DNA of 47,516 nt, from positions 1 through 47,516 of the IMG/VR virus record IMGVR_UViG_3300016457_000027. The stretch is one strand, 5' to 3'. Shown piece by piece: positions 35,144 through 44,461 of this stretch. The stretch comes from a virus. The notes beneath the pieces were generated by a model. It did no database searches, had not been told where the DNA came from, and was given only the letters and a program-made list of their open reading frames with translations. How positions within the stretch are numbered: the stretch's first letter is position 1; the number at the start of each line of letters is the position of its first letter. The translations under genes and the position numbers were made by a program.

Positions 35144-36931
35144 TTACTCTCCTTTATTTTGAGGTTTATTCGTAGCTGAGCTGACCTTTGCAGCCGTCTC
35201 TGCGTTAGCCCTAGCATCTTGCATCGCCATCATTGCTTCCCATGAGGCTTTAACTCGTTGTTTAACTGAGTATGGTGCGTTAGCATAGTCAAGAATAATA
35301 TCTGGAGGAATCATTCCAGGATTATTTTGATTCATCTCAGTTAATAACCGTGCTATCATTACTCGACCAGTTGGTGATTCATCTACCTCATCAACTACAT
35401 AATCGTATGTACCAGCAGAAATATCATTAAAACCTTCAACCTGCGGATTCATCTGGTTATTAATTTGCAGTAACTGCGCGCCCTGTTCACCTTCAATACG
35501 TACAACAGTTTGATACGTTATATATTGCTGGAGTAGAGACATAAATAGCTTATTGCCACGAATTCTGCTGTCTTGGTAATTATCATACAGTAAGTATAAG
35601 ACAGTCAGACTAGATTGTTGGCGAAGTTGTACAGACACACCAGCTTCCCTGGATGACTGTTGTATCCCCATTAGTTCATTCTGAACACCAGATACATCCT
35701 TAACACTCTGGTCAAAGGTCATATCCAGTTGGCTGTATACTGGAGAAATTGCCGGCTGCTGTACAAACTTGAACTTGTCAAATTTTCCAGCACTTAATTC
35801 CAGATGGAAATTAGGCTCATTACCACGGTCTTCATACTCGTCGATATTGATAATAGCACCAACTTCATGTGCCAGTACACCTTTCGGTAGTGTCTGGAGT
35901 AAATGCACCAACTGTCTACGTATTGTATTCAGTGCCCGCTGCGGATCTTTACTCATTGTAATTGCACTGAACCAGGCGTTGGTATCATCATTCTTATATG
36001 CACCATACAGTATTGCAGGATAACCTTCGTACTTATATGGACTTTTACCTTCTTCAAATATCTCATCAGCACTGAAGATAAGATAACGATAGATTTCTTT
36101 TCTTGTACCAATACCAGGTACTTGATCAGGCGAAGTTGCTCGAAATGTCTGTCCATCTGGAAGTGGAACACCTTCCATCAGTGCTTTACGAAACTTAATA
36201 AAATCTGCAGGAAATAGCCATTCTTCTTTCTGAGTGATGGGATTCAGAAACCAGACAACTTTCTCTCTGGACTTATACCACATCTCAACAATACGATACT
36301 TCTTTGATGCTTCATTAAAGAACTCAGGTGTATCAGGATAACGATCACCAACTGAAGAGATTATCTCTCTAGTTGACTGCGGAAAGAGTTCTTTAAACTC
36401 ATCTTCATCAATCCACTTATCAATATAAATATAACGAGCATCTGATAAGTCTAAGTCGATAGATTCTGGATCAATACCAAACTGAAAACCAGGTATACGC
36501 TTAACTTTTGGTGTCGGCTTGAACGGGTTACTCTTATCAATCCAAAAATATAGCAAAGACCGGCCAGACTTAACTGTATGCGCAAAGCAGTCTTGCTCTT
36601 TCTGCTTCATTCTAGTATTACGTCTAAAATGCCTGAGTGTTCCATCTAGCACTTCTGCCAGGGGCTGGTCTTCTTCGCCAACAGCAAGTATCTTACCATC
36701 ACTACGAGCTTGTGCAGCAATACCAATCAGCATATCAATCTTAGGTTTAATCTGATTGAATGTACTATTTGGCCTGTTCTGCTCAAATAGCCGGGCTCGT
36801 ACAAGTGGTGTATCTTGATTACCAGCATAAAATTTATAATCTTCTGCTGACTCTTTACGCCAAGTAGTTTCTGGTATACTGTTCTCACAATCACCTAACC
36901 ACTCAAGTGCCTTCTCTATTGTCAGTTTCAT
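35144..36931 (-). CDS. Portal protein, P22-like
   Basis: 595 residues. The N-terminus (ESAEDYKFYAGNQD, NSTFNQIKPKIDMLIG, RSDGKILAVGEED) matches P22-like portal proteins, which form the 12-subunit channel for DNA packaging and ejection. It overlaps the terminase gene by four bases and precedes the scaffold. C-terminus is helical and Ala/Gln-rich, as in barrel-bearing portals. Confidence 0.88.
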   Translation of the reverse strand: MKLTIEKALEWLGDCENSIPETTWRKESAEDYKFYAGNQDTPLVRARLFEQNRPNSTFNQIKPKIDMLIGIAAQARSDGKILAVGEEDQPLAEVLDGTLRHFRRNTRMKQKEQDCFAHTVKSGRSLLYFWIDKSNPFKPTPKVKRIPGFQFGIDPESIDLDLSDARYIYIDKWIDEDEFKELFPQSTREIISSVGDRYPDTPEFFNEASKKYRIVEMWYKSREKVVWFLNPITQKEEWLFPADFIKFRKALMEGVPLPDGQTFRATSPDQVPGIGTRKEIYRYLIFSADEIFEEGKSPYKYEGYPAILYGAYKNDDTNAWFSAITMSKDPQRALNTIRRQLVHLLQTLPKGVLAHEVGAIINIDEYEDRGNEPNFHLELSAGKFDKFKFVQQPAISPVYSQLDMTFDQSVKDVSGVQNELMGIQQSSREAGVSVQLRQQSSLTVLYLLYDNYQDSRIRGNKLFMSLLQQYITYQTVVRIEGEQGAQLLQINNQMNPQVEGFNDISAGTYDYVVDEVDESPTGRVMIARLLTEMNQNNPGMIPPDIILDYANAPYSVKQRVKASWEAMMAMQDARANAETAAKVSSATNKPQNKGE

Positions 36932-38349
36932 ACCGCCATCCAGGAATAAGGATTATTATCTTTTTGCTTACGATACCGCTTCTTTCGCTTATTACTGAAT
37001 ACGGCTGTGGCGATATTACTAAAGTACTCACTTAAGCATAACGCATCTGCAATATTCGGTGACGCTTTACCCTTACCACGAAGTAATTTTTTACTATCAA
37101 CTACATATCCACCATAAGTATTAAAGTCATAACCAACTGACGCAAGCTCATTACATAGATTATCCCCAAGTTCTCCACCAGGAAATCTGTACTGACCTTT
37201 CATACACTTATCTTTAACCCTAACCCATAGTTCATCTCTTAGTTTATGGTACTTTTTAACATCGCTAGAAGCACACGCAACATTAACACCAAAGGTTGGA
37301 ATCTGACCATGCTTAATTAACCAGTCAGTAACACCTGCACCAATTCCAATCTCATCTATTGCTACACCCTCAGCTTCCATATCAACAGCTTGCACAACAA
37401 TCTCACCACCTAATGAAATAGTATTCAGCCCATGGTATACCTTCCAGTCATATATCCAGTTACCTCGACGTGGTAGAATTACACTATCATCAATACCATA
37501 ACGAGCAACATCTACACCAAAGTATAGTGGCTCATCCTCTGGAATACCTATCTCATTACCAACACACTGTATACTCCACGCCAGCGGAATTAAACAATTA
37601 TCATCCGTATGTGGTGGATTACCAGCTACACGAACAGCAAATACACTTGAATCTTCCCCGTACTTATCAATAAAGTACTGAACCATATCTTTAGTTACAT
37701 TCGTAGACTCCCGAGAATCCCAATGCAACCTAGTCCACTTATGCTTAATTTCAGCATGGTAATGTGAGTCATAGAAGTACCCAGCATTCTTTGTCATATT
37801 ACCAATTAGTAGACACTTATTATCCTCCTGAGTCATAGCACCCTCAAGTGGAATAAATACTGGATCATTTACACCAGATGCTTCATCTACCACAATCAGC
37901 ATATGATCGCCATGAAAGCCAGCAAGTGTTTCAGCCTGCTCTTCTTTTGAAGCCCTGGCTGAGACAGATACTGCTCTACACCACCACTCTTTAGGCGCGT
38001 GCTTGTGATAAATCTTATCTTTCTGAATAACAAATTCACTGGCAACAACACTTTGACGCAACCACTTTGACAACTCAGACCAAAGTACATCTGATAACTG
38101 TCTGGCTGTTGGTGCGGTACACACTACTTTTGCATACAGTCGAGTAACAAGAAACCAGATAATAAGCCATGACGCAGTTGCATCCTTCCCAGTTCCATGC
38201 CCAGACCTGATTGTCATCCTCTTTGTCTTTGCAAACTTTATTAAAGCCTCAGCTTGCTGTGAACTAGGTACACACTGAATACATTCAGAAACAAACAGTA
38301 GTGGTGAGTCACGCCACGCTTTAATTTTACTAGCTATAAACTCACTCAT
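36928..38349 (-). CDS. Terminase large subunit
   Basis: 473 residues. Walker A is SGHGTGKD (49-56) and Walker B is LIVVDEAS (151-158); the nuclease domain starts with FGVDVARYGIDDS (277-289, Asp280 catalytic), with a second acidic site at AIDEIGIGAGV. It packages DNA into the prohead and cuts it. ATG is 16 bp downstream of palindrome site 7; the stop overlaps the portal start. Confidence 0.93.
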   Translation of the reverse strand: MSEFIASKIKAWRDSPLLFVSECIQCVPSSQQAEALIKFAKTKRMTIRSGHGTGKDATASWLIIWFLVTRLYAKVVCTAPTARQLSDVLWSELSKWLRQSVVASEFVIQKDKIYHKHAPKEWWCRAVSVSARASKEEQAETLAGFHGDHMLIVVDEASGVNDPVFIPLEGAMTQEDNKCLLIGNMTKNAGYFYDSHYHAEIKHKWTRLHWDSRESTNVTKDMVQYFIDKYGEDSSVFAVRVAGNPPHTDDNCLIPLAWSIQCVGNEIGIPEDEPLYFGVDVARYGIDDSVILPRRGNWIYDWKVYHGLNTISLGGEIVVQAVDMEAEGVAIDEIGIGAGVTDWLIKHGQIPTFGVNVACASSDVKKYHKLRDELWVRVKDKCMKGQYRFPGGELGDNLCNELASVGYDFNTYGGYVVDSKKLLRGKGKASPNIADALCLSEYFSNIATAVFSNKRKKRYRKQKDNNPYSWMAV

Positions 38350-38355
38350 ATTTCT

Positions 38356-38386
38356 CCAGTACTTCGGTCACATTCTGACCGAACTG
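38356..38386 (-). promoter_or_regulatory. Dispersed palindrome, site 7
   Basis: Minus strand reads AGTTCGGTCA-GAATG-TGACCGAAGTACTGGAG, arms at 38366-38380. Sense orientation in the leader of the terminase large subunit. Confidence 0.85.
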
Positions 38387-38555
38387 TTAATGTATTTGAT
38401 CAGTTGTTAGGTTACATAATTGTAACATGGAACGCAATCCTAACGGCCATAAAATTTTTAGACACACCGTAGCATTCATTTTTATATATAATGCTACCAC
38501 GTCCATATTTGACCGACAGAAACACGGTTATGGACAATACGATATAGTCACTGCC
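38387..38555. other. Intergenic stretch upstream of terminase
   Basis: Holds an inverted repeat GTTACA-TAAT-TGTAAC (38411-38426), a hairpin with arms GTAGCATT / AATGCTAC (around 38469-38500) over an AT-rich loop, and a degenerate palindrome copy near 38508 (TTGACCGA, second arm decayed). No supported gene. Could hold a late promoter or processing signals. Confidence 0.4.
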
Positions 38556-38732
38556 CTATTTTGCCGGTTTAGCCAGCTTCTTTTTCCGAGGCTTTTTGCC
38601 AAGGGCAGCTCGCATCTGTGCATCAATAGTACGATCACGCCCTTTCAGTGCTTTCTTGGCCTTCTGTACACCATCCTCCTTGGATTTCTTACTTTTACCA
38701 AGCATCGCCATTGCTCTCTCTAGTAAAGTCAT
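38556..38732 (-). CDS. Small lysine-rich protein
   Basis: 58 residues, very basic (KSKKSKEDG, KKPRKKKLAKPAK). AGGAGTAACTA precedes ATG. It lies between the terminase subunit genes, and may bind DNA or the packaging complex. Ends in TAG. Confidence 0.6.
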   Translation of the reverse strand: MTLLERAMAMLGKSKKSKEDGVQKAKKALKGRDRTIDAQMRAALGKKPRKKKLAKPAK

Positions 38733-38755
38733 TAGTTACTCCTACTACTCTCAGT

Positions 38756-39265
38756 TTATAAATCTGGTAACTTCTCGCCCTCGTCAGTATATTGATGATC
38801 CTCTGGTGTGATATCAAGTTCAATAGGGTCTTTACATGCTGCATCCTCTTTTTCTAACTGGATCAAGTAACCAACAAGTCCCTTAATCTCACTCGGTTTA
38901 CCATCCACAACAAGTTCCTTATCTTTCAAAATCTTAAATGCAAATACTAAGTCTCTGAGAGGAGCTTCATTTATCTTCTCCTCAGATATTGCTTCAAGTA
39001 CCCGAGACTGTAACGCTGTTAATTCTAGTGACTGAAGTGTCCGATACTTAAGTAGTATCTGCTGAGTCTCTTGAATCTCATGAATCTTACGTCGTAAGGT
39101 AGGCTGAGAAATTCCTAGATACTCTCCCATCTCCTTCCTATTGTAACCTTGCTCACATAGGTCATAAATTACTTCAGTATCAATAGTTACTGGATTGTGT
39201 GCACCACCCCTATCAATAAAACCTTCATCTTCATCTAACGACCAGTCTTCATAAACCTCATCCAT
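38756..39265 (-). CDS. Terminase small subunit-like HTH protein
   Basis: 169 residues from ATG at 39265. A helix-turn-helix lies at about residues 35-60 (GYNRKEMGEYLGISQPTLRR), followed by a long helical part. This is the layout of small terminase subunits, which recognise the packaging site; the large subunit is two genes further on. TAGTATG joins it to the upstream gene. Confidence 0.75.
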   Translation of the reverse strand: MDEVYEDWSLDEDEGFIDRGGAHNPVTIDTEVIYDLCEQGYNRKEMGEYLGISQPTLRRKIHEIQETQQILLKYRTLQSLELTALQSRVLEAISEEKINEAPLRDLVFAFKILKDKELVVDGKPSEIKGLVGYLIQLEKEDAACKDPIELDITPEDHQYTDEGEKLPDL

Positions 39266-39266
39266 A

Positions 39267-39692
39267 CTATCCACCAATCAGATTTAATTCAAAATCATCT
39301 TCCCAAACTTCCGGCTGTAAGCTGTCACCATGTTTATCCCAGCGAGGACCGAAGGTATAAACTGCTTTATACATCAAATGCGCTTTCGACTCACGCACAC
39401 CACTAACAATCATTGCCATAAGAAACATCTGATGAACATCTCGCCATGGCTCAGTTTTAGTTCCACAGAAATAATCATGCAGAACAGCAGCATTTCTATA
39501 TAGTCCTATAAATGGCGACCCAACTACTGACCATAGAAATGGAGGAATACTTGCACCATTAATTACTCCGCCAGCTTTAGCAGTCCAAATACGTTTAGTA
39601 TCGGCAAAACTAAAGTCTGTAATTACCATCATATCTCTACCGTCAGGAAGAAACGCTAACTGCGGATTTCCAGAGAATGACATAACCTTCAT
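39267..39692 (-). CDS. DUF1353 family protein
   Basis: 141 residues. KAGGVINGASIPPFLWSVVGSP and YRNAAVLHDYF match the DUF1353 signature (TDGASIPRxLW, AAVLHDxxY). The family is common in phage structural or packaging regions but its role is not established. The ATG follows palindrome site 8 by 23 bp. Ends in TAG. Confidence 0.8.
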   Translation of the reverse strand: MKVMSFSGNPQLAFLPDGRDMMVITDFSFADTKRIWTAKAGGVINGASIPPFLWSVVGSPFIGLYRNAAVLHDYFCGTKTEPWRDVHQMFLMAMIVSGVRESKAHLMYKAVYTFGPRWDKHGDSLQPEVWEDDFELNLIGG

Positions 39693-39706
39693 CTTACTTT
39701 CCTTTC

Positions 39707-39737
39707 AAGAACATTGGTCAATTTGTGACCGAACTAT
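39707..39737 (-). promoter_or_regulatory. Dispersed palindrome, site 8
   Basis: Minus strand reads AGTTCGGTCA-CAAAT-TGACCAATGTTCTTG, arms at 39716-39730. Sense, in the leader of the DUF1353 gene, whose SD GAAAGG follows directly. Confidence 0.85.
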
Positions 39738-39765
39738 TAAAATACCAAACAAGTATACTACCAAC

Positions 39766-40083
39766 TTACAATTCTTTTATTTTCATGATAATATCTAATT
39801 CAAATAAATTAGCAGGAGAAGTATCTGTTACAGCCCGTGCAGTAAGCTTGTACGGAGCCTTTTCCACAGTTCCTGCTTTCACTTGAATTTTAATTGCTGT
39901 GTCAGCAAGTACCTTTGTAATTGACTCAAGCACGTCAGCAGTCACATCAACTCCAGTATTATCCATAGCAGTTACAGTACTGGAGTTAATAACTATAGCT
40001 TCGTCATCACCTAACTCATCAGCAAAAGAAAATGCAATAACAAACTTTTCTGCTGGCTGCTTAGTAAATGTACCTAATGACAC
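39766..40083 (-). CDS. Small fibre/tail-associated protein
   Basis: 105 residues, beta-rich, Ig-like in pattern, starting with GTG (AAGGAGG at ideal distance). The N-terminus TFTKQPAEKFVIAFSF resembles small phage proteins located next to fibre genes, possibly a fibre-tail adaptor. Last gene of the fibre block. Confidence 0.6.
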   Translation of the reverse strand: MSLGTFTKQPAEKFVIAFSFADELGDDEAIVINSSTVTAMDNTGVDVTADVLESITKVLADTAIKIQVKAGTVEKAPYKLTARAVTDTSPANLFELDIIMKIKEL

Positions 40084-40093
40084 AGCAACCTCC

Positions 40094-40639
40094 TTAACTA
40101 AGTTTCAAAATAACACTTACAGTTAAACTTTCACCATTCCCAACTGTACGATCTTGAGATAAGTCAGCATATGCAATAAGCGTATCCACACTATTCAAAA
40201 TTGCTTCCAAAACTACAATTTTAGCTGTATCCCAATCAGCCGCAGATGCAGTAAATACACAGTCTTTGGTAGTTACCGTAGAATCATCAGAATCAGTACC
40301 ATACGTCCAGTCAGTTGTATCACGTGCAACTGACACCTCAGCATATCCTGTACCTGTTACTACAGTGAATGTAGTAGCTGCCTCAGCAATAGTATCATCA
40401 GTAACAAGGTTAATCTTAAAACCACTTGGGATAGAATTAGCAACTCCCTGTACCCAGCCTTTAAGTACGTGCTCTTCACCTTGATTAATTAATGCAGCAG
40501 CATTTTCCCAGATAATACTACCTGCAGCATCTCGATGAACAGCTCGAACATACCCAAGCAATTGCTTGTTTAAATTTTCGGAATCAATACTCATGTGACT
40601 TGGGAACCCTGGGAGTTTCGGAAAAACTTTGTTTAGCAT
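40094..40639 (-). CDS. Structural protein, fibre block
   Basis: 181 residues, mixed then beta-rich. AGGAGG precedes ATG. Located between the repeat protein and the small adaptor-like gene. Unknown function. Confidence 0.6.
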   Translation of the reverse strand: MLNKVFPKLPGFPSHMSIDSENLNKQLLGYVRAVHRDAAGSIIWENAAALINQGEEHVLKGWVQGVANSIPSGFKINLVTDDTIAEAATTFTVVTGTGYAEVSVARDTTDWTYGTDSDDSTVTTKDCVFTASAADWDTAKIVVLEAILNSVDTLIAYADLSQDRTVGNGESLTVSVILKLS

Positions 40640-40652
40640 AATAAACCTCCTG

Positions 40653-41891
40653 TTAAATTCGAGTAAATTCTTTAATCCTTTTGATTAAAGCAAAATCTTT
40701 TGTTCGGGCTGCAAGAGTAAATGTAACATACGCATCTCCTACAATAAATACCCCAGTTGCATCTATCGCTGAAACTGCACAAGTAATAGAGATTATACCT
40801 TCCTCAATATAAAAGGTAAAATCTGTCGCAGTAAGTATTGATGATATGGGTATAGTGCCAATAAATTTATAATCTTGTACCACATTAACCGAAACATCGC
40901 TAGCAACTAAAATACTAATAATATCTTTATACGCTTGTGCATCAACTTGAGATACAGTAGCAGACAGTAAAATTTCAAGAATATCTATATATGCTCTAAC
41001 ATCAGTAACTGTAATTGTTGCCGTTATGGGAATCTCTCGATTCCGCTCATTATATGATAGCAGGTCAAACTGAGAAACTACTGATGTAAGTGCAATAAGT
41101 AATTGTTCAACAAAACTCTGAGTATCAATACTATTTACTGTAGACGTAAGCAAAACTTGGTGGTTAAGCTCTTTATACGCCTGCAAATCTTCTGTATACA
41201 GTGTCGTAATTACACCAACTAATTTTTCAACTTCAAGATACGATTGATGGTCTACTGCTGCAAATACTGCAGCAATTAAAACTTGTCTCTCACGTTCAGT
41301 CCTAACGTATGAATCAGTTACTGAAAGAGTAGTTGTAATTGCAATTAGTTTTTGTAAATCTTTATAATGTTGAGTATCTTTTACTGAAATTACAGAAATT
41401 ACAGCTATTGCTTTTTGCAATTCTTTATATACCTGAACATCAGTCGTTAACAGCGTAGCTACTACTTCAACTAACTTTTGCAAATCTTTATATATTTGTG
41501 AGTCAGTAGCAACTAATGTTGAAGCGATTGATATTAATTTTTGTATCTCAAAAAACCCCTGAGCATCAACTACTGAAAACGCAGATGTTACAATAATTAA
41601 TTTCCGTAGGTCACTATACTCCTGTATATCAGATGTTGAAAAGCTAGAAACAACTGCTACCAACTTTTGTATATCTTTATGCGCCTGTGTATCTAGTAAT
41701 GATAAAGTAGAACTGGTTAAAATAAGTTTGCCAGTCTCGTCAATTCCACTACCCGCCGCAAACTCATCATCCCACTCAATAACATCATCAGCAGCCAGCG
41801 CTTCAAACTGTGTTACCAGCAATGAGCCATCGGGCAGGTAGACTATTTGGTAGCCGTCAGATTCGCCTGGTTGTATTGGTGTAGTAGCCAT
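40653..41891 (-). CDS. Tandem-repeat fibre-type protein (about 16 repeats)
   Basis: 412 residues. After a 55-residue head, about 16 tandem repeats of 19-21 residues run almost to the end, consensus QKLIxIxSTLSxTDxQxYKDL. The first seven are very clear (for example QKLVAVVSSFSTSDIQEYSDL without its last letter, QKLISIASTLVATDSQIYKD), later ones more diverged. A regular beta-helical or fibrous shaft is likely. It is coupled to the large lectin-domain fibre gene by a TGATG overlap, so it may be a fibre partner. Confidence 0.75.
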   Translation of the reverse strand: MATTPIQPGESDGYQIVYLPDGSLLVTQFEALAADDVIEWDDEFAAGSGIDETGKLILTSSTLSLLDTQAHKDIQKLVAVVSSFSTSDIQEYSDLRKLIIVTSAFSVVDAQGFFEIQKLISIASTLVATDSQIYKDLQKLVEVVATLLTTDVQVYKELQKAIAVISVISVKDTQHYKDLQKLIAITTTLSVTDSYVRTERERQVLIAAVFAAVDHQSYLEVEKLVGVITTLYTEDLQAYKELNHQVLLTSTVNSIDTQSFVEQLLIALTSVVSQFDLLSYNERNREIPITATITVTDVRAYIDILEILLSATVSQVDAQAYKDIISILVASDVSVNVVQDYKFIGTIPISSILTATDFTFYIEEGIISITCAVSAIDATGVFIVGDAYVTFTLAARTKDFALIKRIKEFTRI

Positions 41892-44461
41892 CAGGCCACC
41901 TCACTCTTGAAATCCATCAATATCAAAGGCTTTCCGTTAGCTGTCCAGAGTTGCGGGGTGTTGTGGTTGGAAGTGATGGTGACTTTAGAAATATAAACAT
42001 CTCCAGAATATGAATCATGTCTTTTGCCAAGATATATATAACCAGTGCTACCAGAAAAAGTACCCGTAAAAGTATTATATGCAACTTCTAAGATTCCATT
42101 TATTATCACCTTATGACCATAATCACCCGACTCCCATTTTACATAAAAATGATGCCATTTATTTAATGTTAAGGTCTGAGACAAACTACGAGATAAGGGA
42201 GATCCAGTTCCACCTGCCCTGTATGCAGTGTATATTGTGTCTTGATCGGAACCTGTTTGTATTTCGAGATAATTGTCATCATCCACATACAACGTAAAAA
42301 TTCCTCTAGACCCCCTTGTCTCGGTAAAATAAATCCAAAACGAACTAGACCCTTTAGAAAAATTGACAATATCATTTAATGTGACAGGAAAAGATAAGAA
42401 TCTATCTCCAGCATATCCACCATTATCAAAATACCCACTTCCATCTATACCACCACTTGTCGGAAAGCTAGTTACTCCACCAGTATTACTACTACCTAAT
42501 GTTCCTTGCACCCCCCCAATCTGTACATTTGTACCTATGCAATCTGAACCATCCCAATAAAGCAATATATCATCATGCGCCATGTCATAGCCCACATCCC
42601 CGCTGATTATGTTGGCAGGGATGAATGTGCCATGATTTCTGATGCAATCACTCAAGGTCAACAGATCATCAAGAATAAAATCACCAGGCAATGATCTATC
42701 CTGCTTGGCCCCGATGGTGAATTTAGATGGGTTGCTGGCTGATGGCGTTCCGCTGTTACTGTCAACATCTGTTTCACGACCATTCCAGATAGCGATATTA
42801 TTGTTGTCACTATCCCAAGCACACCAGATTGTATCAAATACCTGCAATGTTCCATCAACAGTATGGGCGGTAAGATTAACAGTTGCCGTTGTTCCACCCC
42901 ACGCAACGATAAACTCAAAGCGATCATTGCCAACATCATACCAACACATCAGGTAATCATTGGCGCTGATATAAACATGGAATAATGTTTGATCGGCAGC
43001 GTCGTCATAACTGAACTGTGGCTGCATCCCGATCTTGATTGCACCAGTCTTAAAGAAGGCATTGGCATGGCCGGTCAAAGACATATCAATATAAGCTGTG
43101 CCGTCCTGAGTATTTAACCCGCTACCACTAGCTCCGTCTACATGATCCCCACTGGTATTGGTGTTGCGATTAGCACCGTCTGATACTGCCTCCCAATTAG
43201 CGTTACTTCCGGTTGCCGCCACTATCGTCGAACTGGCTGTATTATCACCGCATTTCAAACGGCAGGTATCGTGTGTGGTCGGACTAGCAGGATCACCACT
43301 CATAACCGGCCGATCCTCAATTACCGTAGCAAACAAAGCCCGTGCCCTGTCCATCGTAAATTTGCCAGCGTTGTTTGAATCACTGGTTACGTGGAAAGCA
43401 CCGTCATAGCAAGCCCCGCTAGTTCCAGAAGCTATCTTTCCCGGCCAGTGTCGATCAGTTACCGCCGAGCCGGTATTCTGAGTGATGGTAATATCAGCTA
43501 ATTCTGCTGCTAGGGCTGTACTGTTGGTATCATTCGCACTGGTAGCCGGGTAGAAGTAATAATTATAACTACCTATCTGCACCTTGTTTGCATCGGTACA
43601 GTAGGTATTGCTGGTAAAGGCTGCTCCTGTCGTAATGGCTCCGGTATCATGCTGCCAGCGAACCATATACTCATCGTAAACCGTCCACTCAAAATAATTC
43701 TCATGAATAACGGCTCTAAGGGTATTCGATTCTTTTAATACGGCATCTTCGTCAGAAATCGTCCAGACAACTGCATCCCCAGAATCAAAGGTGCAGGTGA
43801 TCGTGGTTGAACTGGTGGCGATAGAAATGTAAGGATCAACAACCAGCTTATCCTTGATCCCCTTACTTTCAAATACTATCGTCCGAACGTCCTGGACCCA
43901 ATCGCTATCATCAATATTGCCGGTATAATCCGAGGTATCTAGCCGCAGGTCATCAAAGCAATCGCCGTAAACATCATACCGCCTGATTACCCACACACCC
44001 CGAATCGTGTAACCTTTCTTCCCCAGGGTAAAAGTATACTTGCCGGTTTCAGAATCAACATCAGCCCGGATAATGTCATCCTGAGCTTCAATACTGGTTT
44101 CGTCAATCTGGGTAGCACTCCCCTTCGAACGTATCCACTTCTCACCGTCCAGGTATTCCAGGTAAAAAGCATGGTCGGCAAGTTTAAACTTCTTCCCGTC
44201 AATCTCATGCCATATTTCAGTCTGCTCAGCATAACTGCGAAACTCGGCTATGCCTTTGGCAGACTTGCGCTTAACAATATCATAATCAACAATCGAGGCC
44301 TTATCGACAATGGCCTTGACCGTATATTCCTGCTCAACTTTGCCGGTATCAACACCATCTGCATCGAGGATAGGAATAGCCTGGCCTTCTGCATCAAGTT
44401 TATCTTGAGCAAAGTTCCACAGATCTGGTCGGGTTATATCATTTACAACTGTCGTTTTCAT
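41891..44461 (-). CDS. Tail fibre with lectin-like domains
   Basis: 856 residues. Residues about 1-230 form a virion-binding region; a ConA/LamG-like jelly roll lies around 470-590 (AYIDMSLTGHA, MQPQFSYDDAADQ, FIVAWGG, TLQVFDTIWCAWD); a second near the C-terminus (SSSFWIYFTETRG, NKWHHFYVKWESG, KVIINGILEVAY). Probably the host-binding fibre. The gene is GC-richer from about 42560 to 44460 than in its last 600 bp. Translation is coupled to the upstream FnIII gene by ATGA. Confidence 0.7.
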   Translation of the reverse strand: MKTTVVNDITRPDLWNFAQDKLDAEGQAIPILDADGVDTGKVEQEYTVKAIVDKASIVDYDIVKRKSAKGIAEFRSYAEQTEIWHEIDGKKFKLADHAFYLEYLDGEKWIRSKGSATQIDETSIEAQDDIIRADVDSETGKYTFTLGKKGYTIRGVWVIRRYDVYGDCFDDLRLDTSDYTGNIDDSDWVQDVRTIVFESKGIKDKLVVDPYISIATSSTTITCTFDSGDAVVWTISDEDAVLKESNTLRAVIHENYFEWTVYDEYMVRWQHDTGAITTGAAFTSNTYCTDANKVQIGSYNYYFYPATSANDTNSTALAAELADITITQNTGSAVTDRHWPGKIASGTSGACYDGAFHVTSDSNNAGKFTMDRARALFATVIEDRPVMSGDPASPTTHDTCRLKCGDNTASSTIVAATGSNANWEAVSDGANRNTNTSGDHVDGASGSGLNTQDGTAYIDMSLTGHANAFFKTGAIKIGMQPQFSYDDAADQTLFHVYISANDYLMCWYDVGNDRFEFIVAWGGTTATVNLTAHTVDGTLQVFDTIWCAWDSDNNNIAIWNGRETDVDSNSGTPSASNPSKFTIGAKQDRSLPGDFILDDLLTLSDCIRNHGTFIPANIISGDVGYDMAHDDILLYWDGSDCIGTNVQIGGVQGTLGSSNTGGVTSFPTSGGIDGSGYFDNGGYAGDRFLSFPVTLNDIVNFSKGSSSFWIYFTETRGSRGIFTLYVDDDNYLEIQTGSDQDTIYTAYRAGGTGSPLSRSLSQTLTLNKWHHFYVKWESGDYGHKVIINGILEVAYNTFTGTFSGSTGYIYLGKRHDSYSGDVYISKVTITSNHNTPQLWTANGKPLILMDFKSEVA

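Noticed and set aside
38411-38426. Shared 13-mer ACAATTATGTAAC with 46355-46367
   Set aside because: AT-rich word of a length expected by chance in this composition; no further similarity except a few bases.
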